This document shows positions 36,401 to 45,639 of a stretch of 64,000 bases of DNA, one piece after another. The position numbers and the translations under genes are program-made. Source of the DNA: Dreissena polymorpha (lineage: Eukaryota; Mollusca; Bivalvia; Myida; Dreissenidae). Positions within the stretch are counted from its first letter, which is position 1, and each line of letters opens with the position of its first letter. The notes under the pieces were generated by a model. It saw only the letters and a list, made by a program, of their open reading frames with translations. It made no database searches and was not told the origin of the DNA. The DNA lies in the NCBI RefSeq assembly GCF_020536995.1, contig NC_068358.1, positions 1,364,001 to 1,428,000 on the forward strand, read 5' to 3'.

Positions 36401-39400
36401 ACATAGTTATGGTCCAGACAAACTATCGGTTTAAAACGCACTAAGTGACCCCATGACCTGGTTTTTGACCCGGCATGACCCATTTAAACTTGACCTAGAC
36501 ATCATCTAGATACAACTTCTGACCAAGTTTGGTGAAGATCGGATGAAATTTTTGGAACAGACCGACAGACAGGACTGACATAGTGACTCCTATATAGCCC
36601 CTATTACCAATGGTAATGGGGGTATAATAACCTTAGTTGTTTGTTCATGGTGTCAACTGTCAACAAACATTGATCAAACCCAAAAATGTCAATTAAAACA
36701 CCACTGACAGCAGAAGGGTTTCCCTTACCTGGAACCACATCTGCCTCACCAACGACAAATGTCAGTCGTTGTTCTGGCAGCGTGATGCCCATGACTGGGA
36801 TTGAGGATAACAAGGTGACTGTGACCTTCTCACGCATCTGAGCACGGGGGCCTGTGCCTTTGTGGATCACCTAGTTCATATGAGTTGTGTTTTGAGAAAA
36901 CTGGGCATAATGCTTGTGCGTAAAGTGTCGTCCCAAATTAGCCTGTTCAGTCCGCACAGGCTAATCAGGTGCGACACTTTCCGCTTTTATGACATTTTTA
37001 GTTTAAATGAAGTCTCTCCTTAGCAAAAACCTAATTAAGGCGGAAAGTGTCGTCCCTGCTTAGCCTGTGCGGACTGCACAGGCTAATCTGGGATGACACT
37101 TTACGCACATGCATTAAGCCCAGTTTTCTCAGAACAAGACACATATAACCACAGAATAACATCTGAATTAACCTTATGGGATCACTAAAAATTTGTTTAG
37201 TCATTAGTAAAGAATTAATTTAACTATAAATAAAAAGGTCCCTACAATGACAACAGTGTTTGACAGTCCTTTACTGAAGTAAGAGAGGTAATAAGTCCCA
37301 CAGGATATTGTCAACTAATTAGTAAACAGATTAACTTCACTATAAACATAGTAATGAAAAAGAAAGCTTAAAATGTCATCAGCATCTTTCTAATTTACAT
37401 AATTTATGATATCATTTGATAAAAAGATTAAACCAGTGGCTGCACAGTGGGTAGAAGGTAAATATCAAGGTGGCATTACCTTCTTTAAAAGGGTTCCATT
37501 GCCTAATATGTCTGTGTAGTCACTATTCTGAGTTGTTGGGTCTGAAATTGGAAAATGCAATTTACCGTAATTACTCTATGTTTTCGGACACTAAGTTTTC
37601 GGACACCCCATTTTATAGCAAAAATAATTATTTTTCGTGACTCTTAATTTTCGGACACTCGAGTTTTCGTCCATAATTAATGTCTCTAAGTTTTCGGACA
37701 GTATATTTTACAGCGCTATTTTACCAAATTTCGGTCCTGTTTTCGATATCTAATGACACTTCGATCATGGAGTTTTACAACCAGATTAACATCATAAAAC
37801 ATGACAGGTGCATGCCTGAGGGCAACGGACCATTATATTGCGTTATAGGGTAAATACATGTAACCTTGTAAACCGTATGAATCAATGGTTTCGCCCGATA
37901 GCATAAGCGTTATGACAATTACAAGTGGTAGTGCCAATGAACAGTGAATCCACATGACTGAATCCTTTGTCTGTGGTTAAACCATGTGACCTATGTATCG
38001 GTCAGCTTAGCAATTAGTGACGTCACAGCGGAACTGTTCTATTATCTACCGCAATGGTACATGTACATCCCCTTCTCAGTAAAATAACTGACAAATACTA
38101 AGCGCTTCAAAGTGTGATGCTCCCTATTGCAAGTTTTACGAACAATGGAAGGTGTAAGACAACAACTATCGGAAATGAACAAACAAAGAATTCATTGTTT
38201 GCTTTTTTGCGTTAATAACAGTTTCATACTAGCGAGTATCGGTACATCACATGCTCATCTTTGAACTCGTTGGTCAAAGTACAACCTTGTAGTAACGATC
38301 TGTCAAATAAATTAAGCATTTAAAATTATTTAAAATGCAGTGCAAACACATATAACTGTAATTTATACTATAAGGCATGGCATTTTACAAGCGTGTGCTA
38401 TTACCGGTAGTCGTTGATACAATTTACTCTATTTTCGGACACTTCAATTTTCGACTCTAAGTTTTCGGACACCTGTATTTTGTGAATATTTTTCGTATCT
38501 AAGTTTTCGGACACGAAAAAATTTAATTATTTTCAAGTGTCCGAAAACATAGAGTAATTACGGTAACTTAAGTTATAAGTAAGCAAACTGTAAATACAAA
38601 CTGATAGAAAAGAAAGATATTGCTGTACCTGACGTTAATAAATTTTGTCAACAGGCCAATAATTGAAATTATCAACTAAATAGAAAGACTTGATGCAGTT
38701 TATCAAAATGCCCATGTTTGCAGGATATCTGAAGTACTAAATTATAATTTGTACTGTTAGTCTTATAGTTGTGACATAAACAATACACTATTTTCTTCCT
38801 CACCAGTAATTATCTCATTCTCATCAATATCTTCAGCCACGCCTTCTGCCTGCAGGTCATTATCAGCAGGCTTGTTCTCAGCACTATCGTCAGCACCGAC
38901 CGCTGCCTGCAGGTCATTATCAGCAGGCTCATTCTCGGCACTATCGTCAGCCCCGCCCACTGCCTTCAAGTCATTATCAGCAAGCTCTTTCTCAACACTA
39001 TCAGTTGCACCTCCCTCTGCTTCCATATCATTATCAGCAGGCAGCTCAGGTTTGGATGCATCATGATCCTGCACATCACCATCTGCCTTCGTGTTCATCA
39101 GTGGAGGCGTGTCTGCCTTAGGGGGCATGGCTGCACCTTCCATAATGGGTGTGTCTTCAGTTACTGGCATTTCAGTCTCTGCGTTGGAATGATCTGTGGG
39201 AGTGGTCTCCTCAGACACTTCAGACTTTGGAAACAATAATGGCATGCTTATTGTTATATGATATTTAAAGCCTTATCTTCTTCTTCTACTCAGGAGTAAT
39301 AATATTTTTTTTGGTTTAACTAAATGATTTTTTATTTTACAGTCACCTGGTGCAAAAGCTTACACATACAATTATAAATGAATGGGTATCTTATAATTAT

Positions 39401-39627
39401 AACCAATATGTTCACAATTCTTAAATTTCAGGCATACAAAGAATACTTATTCTAACTCAATAAGAAAACTGCTGTGTGTATTTAAGAAAAACTTCAATGT
39501 TAAAGAATATAAGAATTTGATGTTGTGCCAGATTATCTTCCTTCTTCAAAACATATAATACTGTTAAAACTAATTATAAACGTTGTTTCACCTTTGAAAA
39601 AGGTTCACGCTGTCCTGTATCTGCCAT
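24497..39627 (-). CDS. FKBP8: FKBP8-like (FKBP38) membrane-anchored immunophilin with giant repeat insert
   Basis: Thirteen coding exons: 39592-39627 (ATG), 38804-39224, 37480-37541, 36729-36870, 34995-35082, 34716-34823, 34213-34287, 33011-33131, 31622-31711, 31273-31350, 29503-29661, 25158-28607, 24497-24592 (TAG). All have AG/GT borders and compatible phases, giving 1641 residues. Residues 1-173 are acidic and end DYTDILGNGTLLKK, close to human DILGNGLLRKK. About 174-285 is an FKBP domain (LMEVGEVAEIVSGFDYMYGE). About 290-420 holds TPRs (KKKERGNYFFKRQEFELGI; PSHAKAYIRLGQAEEKLGNP). The C-terminus is a tail anchor (GLGLVGAGLVSLVGIGMY) after WKK. Known FKBP8 is an outer-mitochondrial/ER chaperone-like protein that binds Bcl-2 and HSP90 and acts in mitophagy. 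The FKBP active-site aromatic corresponding to Trp59 is Leu, as in FKBP38, so weak isomerase activity is expected. Residues 461-1610 come from one repeat-rich exon absent from the family as I know it. Confidence 0.9.
24625..24885 (+). mobile_element. GTGTCGTCC MITE in last FKBP8 intron
   Basis: TTCTCATAAAACTGGGC terminus, both arms and the GGAAGTCCCTTCTTACCGAA centre are present. It lies between the anchor exon and the giant exon. Confidence 0.85.
25158..28607 (-). CDS. FKBP8: FKBP8 giant cassette exon (1150 codons, phase 0/0)
   Basis: Acceptor TCCACAGTCTCAG before AATGCACAC; donor AAG before GTATCTTG. The exon is 3450 bp with no stop. It encodes 147 residues of unrecognised sequence (with FYANLEAMSKAGQ and MEQFLQQLGAMRNTPLGMEL, probably helical), then 758 residues of 45 tandem repeats, then 245 residues that include DHTYIIPPDDYALLYQ, a basic KKPHKKPEIKGSKKPKRKGK stretch and a DVDSVGT heptad array. 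Skipping it joins NELQKETPEPSS to VSSFWKKGGLGL in frame, a normal-looking FKBP8 tail. An alternative acceptor six bases upstream (CCACAG before TCTCAG) would add two residues. A separate gene starting at the internal MAEANTDQ is possible, but phases and splice sites favour an FKBP8 exon. Confidence 0.8.
25272..25399 (-). repeat. 21-bp coding repeat (Asp-Val heptads)
   Basis: Six units of about seven residues of the form D-V-D-S/A-V-G-T. Strongly acidic, so a possible calcium-binding or disordered stretch. Confidence 0.85.
25893..28166 (-). repeat. 48/54-bp coding minisatellite, 45 units
   Basis: Units 1-21 are mostly 18 residues (KETVDCTTTATADKDPLP), four of 17. Units 22-45 are 16 residues (KKTVDCTTTADKDPPP). 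All lengths are multiples of 3 bp. Most units hold one Cys, a Thr run, D-K-D and a Pro-Lys end. Cys is replaced by Phe, Tyr, Trp or Arg in some units. The repeat also keeps long antisense frames open, which should not be read as genes. Confidence 0.95.
28829..28872. mobile_element. single end of a TA-flanked DNA element
   Basis: TATACACTGTAACTCAAATA followed by GCGAGCGACGGGGTCCAAG resembles the left end of the element at 51.90 kb. No partner end seen. Confidence 0.45.
30074..30255 (+). repeat. 22-bp tandem repeat, about 8 units
   Basis: Unit AGATTCAGAAGAAAGTATAC AT in an FKBP8 intron. Well conserved, so probably young. Confidence 0.9.
30256..31272. other. FKBP8 intron with decayed repeat
   Basis: Two diverged units of roughly 300 bp sharing AAGGGCAATAACTCT and GGTCTCTACATTATGTC (about 30.7-31.2 kb). 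No exon visible. A 127-codon ORF at 30358-30741 has no family features. Confidence 0.35.
31930..32633 (-). mobile_element. ATCCCCACGC inverted-repeat element with three tandem units
   Basis: Left end CATATCCCCACGCC mirrors right end GCGTGGGGATAAC. It holds three units of about 165 bp (CAGGGTTGGTAATGGGGCC, AGTATCAATTTGAAGTAAAT) and a GACAGACGGACGGACGAACA tail. A 150-codon ORF across it (32032-32484) is repeat-derived. Confidence 0.8.
33240..33546 (+). mobile_element. ATGCTCCCC inverted-repeat MITE
   Basis: GGTGATGCTCCCCAAAGG at the left mirrors TTTTGGGGGGAGCATAAA at the right, with CACGGACGGACGGAAACACG just inside the right end. It lies in an FKBP8 intron. Confidence 0.75.
33893..34172 (-). 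mobile_element. AGCTCGGCTG element, inverted copy 3
   Basis: Reverse complement of the copy at 0.66 kb, including TGACCTTGACCTTTGACCT. It ends 40 bp from the FKBP8 exon at 34213. Confidence 0.8.
34317..34565 (-). mobile_element. TTAA MITE, family B
   Basis: TTAACCCTTTACC at one end and GGGAAAGGGTTAA at the other, with TTAA at both edges. It contains AGCATAAAACC..GGTTTTATGCT arms. 249 bp. piggyBac-like by target and terminal CCCTTT. Confidence 0.8.
35340..36629 (+). mobile_element. ACTAGAGCTTTGTCACAG element, copy 2
   Basis: Same family as 13.95-15.83 kb, about six units of 185 bp, un-nested. Ends CCAATGGTAATGGGGGTATA, 100 bp from the FKBP8 exon at 36729. Confidence 0.85.
36882..37141 (+). 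mobile_element. GTGTCGTCC MITE beside an FKBP8 splice acceptor
   Basis: Full copy with termini TTTTGAGAAAACTGGGCATA and CCCAGTTTTCTCAGAAC. Its edge lies about 10 bases upstream of the acceptor of the exon ending at 36870. Confidence 0.9.
37563..38565. mobile_element. TA-flanked inverted-repeat DNA transposon, non-autonomous
   Basis: Perfect terminal inverted repeat of about 27 bp beginning CCGTAATTACTCTATGTTTT, then CGGACAC, flanked by TA. More copies of TTTTCGGACAC lie just inside each end. About 1.0 kb with no transposase. TA target and ends suggest a Tc1/mariner-pogo type. It fills most of the FKBP8 intron between 37541 and 38804. Confidence 0.85.
38804..39224 (-). CDS. FKBP8: FKBP8 acidic N-terminal exon with 19-residue repeats
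   Basis: After MADTGQREPFSK from the start exon, this exon adds 140 residues rich in Glu, Asp and Pro. It includes four tandem 19-20-residue units of the form PADNDLQAEGGADDSAENE. An acidic N-terminus is normal for FKBP8; the repeat is an additional feature. It ends in phase 1 at IITG before GTGAGG. Confidence 0.85.
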
Positions 39628-39710
39628 TAACTGAAATATAAAAGAGCATCTAATGTAAACAGTCTGAGCAAAAGTATGTGTTGACTATAGGACTTCATTA
39701 ACTTCCAAAT

Positions 39711-39736
39711 ACACACACACACGCACACACACACAT
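39711..39736 (+). repeat. (CA)n microsatellite
   Basis: ACACACACACACGCACACAC in the first coding intron of FKBP8. Confidence 0.9.
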
Positions 39737-42700
39737 GTAAACACCACAATAAACTAGATTTTTTTCCGCTATTGTTATTTTTCATTAAATACACAAATGT
39801 AAACATTTTACAAACACATACAATGACAGAAATGCGTAAGTAGAAGAGAATGACATATTGACATCAGTACATAGAATGGTAATTATTGACAATATGTAAC
39901 TCTACCACTTATCTAGAAACAACAAAACAACAGGTTTTTATTCTGAATACATTTACTGTTTACAGTACACGTTGAAGGCTACAGCACATATAGTAAGTCA
40001 ATGAGAACTTGCCTTTGTATATGGAAGAGACAAAATTGTTGTGGCTGATGGCAATATCATTAAGTTTCACTTAATGTCACTTAATTAATACTTTGGAGCA
40101 TCATTGTTTACATAAAACATTTACATTTTTAGAAAATTATTAACACATCTTTTATCGCAACTGCCATAATTTATAATTAGAATTCTTGGATTTTTGGAAT
40201 TATTAATAGGTATTTAATTATGAAGAGTATACTATTATAAATAAAATTAAAAAAAAATTGATTTAAATATTTCGCAAATGTTTGTTTAAATAAAATGCAA
40301 AAAAAGGTACAGTCAAGTTATTATTACCGGATCAGAAACATAATAAAGTTGTTCTGGTGAAAAGCAATAACTGTTTTGAGACTTCTTTTATACCAGTTTA
40401 ATTAAATATAACCTTTGCTTACTGATTCAGCACATAGTCTTATTTTTAAAGTTTAAACGCAGGCAAAATGTATTTGTGATACTTGTTTTTCGCCGCAGAA
40501 TTCATGCATTGACGGGTCAGTTGTAGCCATAACGGATCACATGATCGAAACCACTCAGGGGACATCTAACGAGCTATTTGAACTGTCGAAACATGAACTG
40601 TATTGTTTACAATGACCAAGTTACATTGCCAGTTATAAATTATATTCATTTTGTTGTTATTAATGGTTTTCTATAAATGTGATCTTTTATCTACACTTTA
40701 CGCATGGTGTTCTTGTGTGAATTATCTGTTGAAACTCCTATATAAATAGATCGAAAAAATATGGGCATCTTATATATCATGTAAATTGTTTTAATCATAT
40801 CTAATCATCAATATTGAACATGGAAAATAAATAAAACATTAAGATTGAGGTAATTTATTGTAAGAATCAACAAGATTTGCATATATTTTAATATAATATA
40901 TTATCAATAGATGTACCCATATTATCACGCTTGCTCTGTTATTGCCCTTTAATTTTTCAGTTCATTTAAGGTGTTGCAAGTCTTAAATACAAATCAAAAC
41001 TGAAATGGACTTTTGAAGACAGAAATACTACTAAATGGACTTTAAATTAATGCCTTAACTTCTTACTTTCATTCAGAGTTATAGCATGTGTTTGCGAAAA
41101 ATGTTCAACCTCGATTTTGAAATGAGACAGAAGTCAACAAAATTGAATATACATGTCAGCAAAACATACTGAAATGTTTGACAAAGAGTAGCTCCGATTA
41201 CGACTCAATCAATGCGTTTTAAAGAACATGCCTTAAAGATGCTGTGTGCAAAATATCATCTAAAAATGTCAAGTATTTATTGCAATACGCAGTCTTGAAC
41301 ATCAAAGTGGGTAATGATCTGGTAATGGTAACTTGACTGTATATCTAAATTAGAGTATGTCATAGATGTCAAAAATGAAAGTGCAGTTTCATTGCCTCTT
41401 GAATTATGATCTAATCAACCATCAACAATTAAACTCTGTCAAACCAGTAAAATGTAATAATTTTGTCTGTACTGTTTCCTTGTGCATCATTTAGTCAATG
41501 ATCAATAATTAGAAAGTACCACGCACACAGCTGGACATTGCGATCACATATTTTGTTGTTGTCATGGGGCAGCCATTAGGCGGCCACTGTTATCTCGTAT
41601 TTTACAATTACAGTTAGTCAACCAGTTAAGAATCACACAGCAAAAATCGTTAATTCTTTTGACCACAATAATTTCTTTCGGGATTTAGTGTTAATGTGAG
41701 AAGATGTAAAAATAAATGGTAAAATTTATTTTGTATGATAACAGGTTAGGTCAAACGGCATATGCAGTTTTTTGTCAAAAATAGCCAATTAAAGTTCACC
41801 CTTCAGTTCAGAAAATTATTAAAAATTATTCAACTTACAGAATAAGTATTTCAAAAACTTGTCATGGCATTTGTTTTCAATCAGCAAAAAGTTTATTTGA
41901 AAATAGTAAAGCCTTCTATATTCATATGCACATTTCAAAACATAATTCATTCGATCAGTTCTGGTTAACTTTTTGTTGCATTTATCCCCCCTGTAAGCAT
42001 AATACAAAAGCTTTCTTGCTAAAACTTGGTTAATTTATTCCTTTACCTAATGTTCACCTTAGACACTTATCATTTTGTTTATATTGGGGTATTAAGGAAA
42101 ATTAAATACAAATTAATCAAAACTGCTGATTATCCGGAACTGGCAGACAAACTATATTGGAAAACGCTGTGTTTGAATTTAATCAGCAAAAAGGAATTGC
42201 AATGAAAACTAAAATGGACTCATGTACTTTATTGTACTTCACTAACTATTTTACATGAAGTTAGACCCATGATTTCATTTGATTCTTACTTGTGAGTAAC
42301 TATATTCATACACACTTCCTTCGTTGCAAACCTAATTTTGATTTCTGTCACGCTTATTAAATTATTTAGTCACACATCAGCCATTAACCTGCTGCTTACT
42401 ACAGCCATTATTCAACCACACAGATGTCAAATGTGCAATCAAATGATTTGCAATGACTTATTTTGAAAATTTATTGATTGTTGAATGTTCTAATTTGATA
42501 AATAATTTTCAACCAGATGCTTCCGAATAGCAATTATATAATTAAACATAACAAACATAAAAAAATAAATCATTCACCATATATGTTACCAAATAACTAA
42601 TTACCTCACAGTGAGTCACACAACCCTACAAACAGTTAAATCAAGCAATCAGGTTTACGAAATTTGCTAAAGCGGCATGCAATCCAATCCTACATGTAAA

Positions 42701-42822
42701 AAATTCAATGTCATTCAAAAATGAAAGTGAAAGTAGGCAACGACTCTGATATCATTCAAAAACTTGCAAAAGATAATTAAAACAATATCTTTCAGCAACA
42801 ACAAAAAATAAGAAATACTGAC
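39737..42822. other. presumed first FKBP8 intron, nothing identified
   Basis: AT-rich, with no ORF, repeat family or RNA gene that I can support. Confidence 0.35.
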
Positions 42823-42945
42823 CTGAATAAATAAATAATTATTTTGTCTCAGACATCTCACTAGCAACAGCAGCCGACGTCTGGAAGTTCTTGGAGAGAT
42901 TGTTGTTAACGTAAAGTAGACAATCAGATTTTGCGACAATTTATA
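42823..42945 (-). promoter_or_regulatory. candidate FKBP8 promoter and untranslated first exon
   Basis: On the minus strand a TATAAA (42940-42945) lies just past a TGACGTA-like CRE half-site. About 90 bp later there is a good donor (TTCAG before GTCAGTA). The stretch holds a five-codon upstream ORF, ATG TCT GAG ACA AAA TAA, at 42839-42856. The coding start exon has its own acceptor at 39631, so an upstream leader exon is required. This is the best candidate I see. Confidence 0.4.
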
Positions 42946-43606
42946 TGACGTATGTTAATGACGAAAGGATAATGGTTCATGTTTTTAAACGATTATTTAC
43001 AATTGTCTTAACATGTTTTAGTATAAAGTGTTTGATATAAATAGAAATTTTACAACATAGAACTTTACATTCATATGTCGTAAAAGAAAACAGTTCATTT
43101 CAGTAATTGTTTGTTGTGCTTACTTGCACGCTTTGGCTGCAAGTTTCTTATAACTAAACATCAACTGTCCTTTTAGGTAGAACATTTAGTACATTAAAGC
43201 ATCATCCGTTCTGTAGTTAATGGTTTTGTATTTTCAGGCAAACTAACCGCAGGCCTACTGTCATTGCAATAAAAATTAACTTATTGAATTAATAAATTGA
43301 AGTTCTATGTTTACTTAAACTCAATGTTTACTTATAGAATGTATTTGTTTCAATAATCTTTACTTTTTATACCGGCGTTTGATATCTTGATTAAGGATCA
43401 ACATAAAATGTTCAGTTACTTTCCTAAAAAGACAGATAAAAGGTATAAAACAACTTTTTCAATATTTCGCTTTATTTATGCTAGTTCTTCTTGAATGCTC
43501 TGAGCTTTTATAAGTACATACTCCCAGCAACCTGGAGGGTGAATAGCTGGGAGTTGTATTATTGCAACTATTATTTATACATGATAAATGTAACTTATTG
43601 TTTCAG

Positions 43607-44362
43607 TACTGAAAACCCAAAATGACACATTGGTGTGCAGTTCCGAAAGTGTATGATCCACTGAAAGCTGGGAGCATCGATGGAACTGACACAGAACCTC
43701 ATGATAGAGCAATTTTACGTGCCATGAATGCCAAATACAAACCAAACAAAAGTGTTGTTGGTGATCCAGAGAATACAGTCTTTGTTGGCCGTCTCAGTCC
43801 AAACACTGATGAAGAAATGATAGAGGAACATTTCAAGAAATATGGGAAGATAAAACGATTGCGTCTTGTGAGGGATATTGTGACAGGGTTTTCACGTTGT
43901 TATGCTTTTGTTGAGTACTTCAACAATGATGACGCTTATGGGGCACAGAGAAACGCGGATAAGACAATTCTTGATGAGAAAGAGATTTATGTAGATTTTG
44001 AATGTGAAAGAACAATGAAAGGATGGATACCAAGAAGACTTGGTGGTGGCATATGTGGAAAGAAAGAATCTGGCCAGTTAAGATTTGGTGGCATAAATAG
44101 ACCATTTAAGAAACCATTCAATGTAGACAGTATACAAAATACAGAAGGTTCAACATTTCGTGAGAGACTTGATGTACAGGAGAGAGGGGACCTGAGGGAC
44201 AGAGATAGGTATAACAGACCTGAAGGGAACATGTACAGCCAAAGAGATAGAGGTCAAAGATCTGGTGACAGAAGGTCTAGGGACAGGTCAGAGAAGGGTC
44301 AAAGTTCACGAGATCGGAGGTCAAGAAGCAGAACATCTGAGCGTTCTAGACATAAGCATTAA
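43607..44362 (+). CDS. SNRNP35: U11/U12 snRNP 35 kDa protein
   Basis: The 246-codon ORF (ATG 43622, stop 44362) lies in one exon. It is preceded by an acceptor (TTATTGTTTCAG at 43606), so an untranslated leader exon lies upstream. Near-identity to known SNRNP35 is visible in YDPLKAGSIDGTD, PHDRA, LRLVRDIVTGFS and GWIPRRLGGG..GKKESGQLRF. Residues 53-130 form the RRM (RNP2 VFVGRL, RNP1 RCYAFVEY). The C-terminus from about 180 is Arg/Asp/Ser-rich, ending SRDRRSRSRTSERSRHKH. The protein is the U1-70K counterpart of the minor (U12-type) spliceosome, part of the U11/U12 di-snRNP that recognises U12-type 5' splice sites in the nucleus. The usual RNP1 Gly (KGYAF) is Cys here. Length equals the human protein. 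Confidence 0.97.
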
Positions 44363-44545
44363 TTGACAAATAGTCATATTGATTTTAATTGTAATTACCT
44401 GATGCCAAGTAGCTATTTGTTTAGTTATTTGAAATGTGTTCCGTTATTATACAGTAATGAGTATTCGGTCTAAACATCGGTGATCACAATGCTTGTAGAA
44501 AATGTCAGATTGCTTACGTTCATATGTAATATGTTACCTTCTGAA

Positions 44546-44551
44546 AATAAA
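44546..44551 (+). promoter_or_regulatory. candidate SNRNP35 polyadenylation signal
   Basis: AATAAA about 185 bp past the stop, followed by T-rich sequence. Confidence 0.5.
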
Positions 44552-44814
44552 TATTTATTATTATTACTTCTACTTGACTTTTTGGGAGACTAACTGTGCC
44601 TCAACAATTCTGGTACTTCGTGGTCTGTTGTACAGCAACATACAAGAGAATCATTTAACACTATTTTGTCATTTCAGAACTTACAATTACATACTAAACA
44701 ATAACTATTAATATAATAATAACTTTGTAATTTTGTTGAAGTTAGATCATGTTCTGTTTCAGTATACTATAAAATAGAATATCAATTTTAGTCAGATTAT
44801 GATTGTTTTTTCTC

Positions 44815-45028
44815 TTAACCCTTTGCATGCTGGGAAATTTGTCGTCTGCTAAAATGTCGTCTGCTGAATTTCTAAAATTAGCATTTTCTTCGATTTTTTT
44901 CCAAAGAATACTATCAGAATAGCAAACAGTTTGGATCCTGATGAGACGCCACGTTCTGTGGCGTCTCATCTGGATCCAAACTGTTTGCAAAGGCCTTCAA
45001 AATTCGGTTCCAGCACTGAAAGAGTTAA
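44815..45028 (+). mobile_element. piggyBac-like TTAA MITE, family A, full-length
   Basis: TTAACCCTTTGCATGCTGGG to GCACTGAAAGAGTTAA, with TTAA at both edges. The inner 44923-44987 is a hairpin with 30-bp arms (CAAACAGTTTGGATCC, GATGAGACGCCAC) and one mismatch around a 5-base loop. Other copies: 18657, 45367 (inverted), 49807, 50995. Confidence 0.9.
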
Positions 45029-45366
45029 ATTACATTTGAAAGTCTAAGACAGCAACAAATAGATTACCCATCCAGCATCCAATGCGAAAGCAAACTTACT
45101 TTACATACTATTTATCACAATTGTATAGTCTCTCAACACAGGCATTCTTCAAACAAACCTATTACATGTACTTGTTGCTGCATGATTTCATGCAAAAAAG
45201 TGTACTAAATTGTGATTTTTGTATGCATTTACATGTTTAGGGGACAGGATTATTCCATAATAGTATAATCGTTAATCAAAATAAAAATTTAATTTCCATT
45301 TTGACATGGACATGTGTCATTGAATTATACTAACTGGCATTAACTGTGGAAACTTTTGCATTAGAA

Positions 45367-45559
45367 TTAACTCTTACAGTGCTGGAACCAAATTGTGAAA
45401 GCCTTTGCAAACAGTTTGGAATGTGGCGTCTCATCAGGATCTTAACTGTTTGCTATTCTTATAGTATTCTTTAAAGAAAATCGAAGAAAATGCTAATTTT
45501 TGAAATTCAGCAGACAACATTTCAGAAGACGACAAATTTCCCAGCATGCAAAGGGTTAA
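45367..45559 (-). mobile_element. piggyBac-like TTAA MITE, family A, inverted copy
   Basis: TTAACTCTTACAGTGCTGG to CCAGCATGCAAAGGGTTAA. The hairpin is partly lost. Confidence 0.85.
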
Positions 45560-45639
45560 TAGGCATTATTTACATAACAGTAAAGAACAGCTGCTGCAGT
45601 TTCTGTCATACCAATTTAGCTAGTGTGCCATGTACAGGC

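Noticed and set aside
43920-44232. Minus-strand ORFs over SNRNP35
   Set aside because: Shadow frames of a clearly conserved + strand gene.
44923-44987. Intrinsic terminator-like hairpin
   Set aside because: A long stem in a eukaryotic MITE with no U-tract function. Treated as a transposon feature instead.
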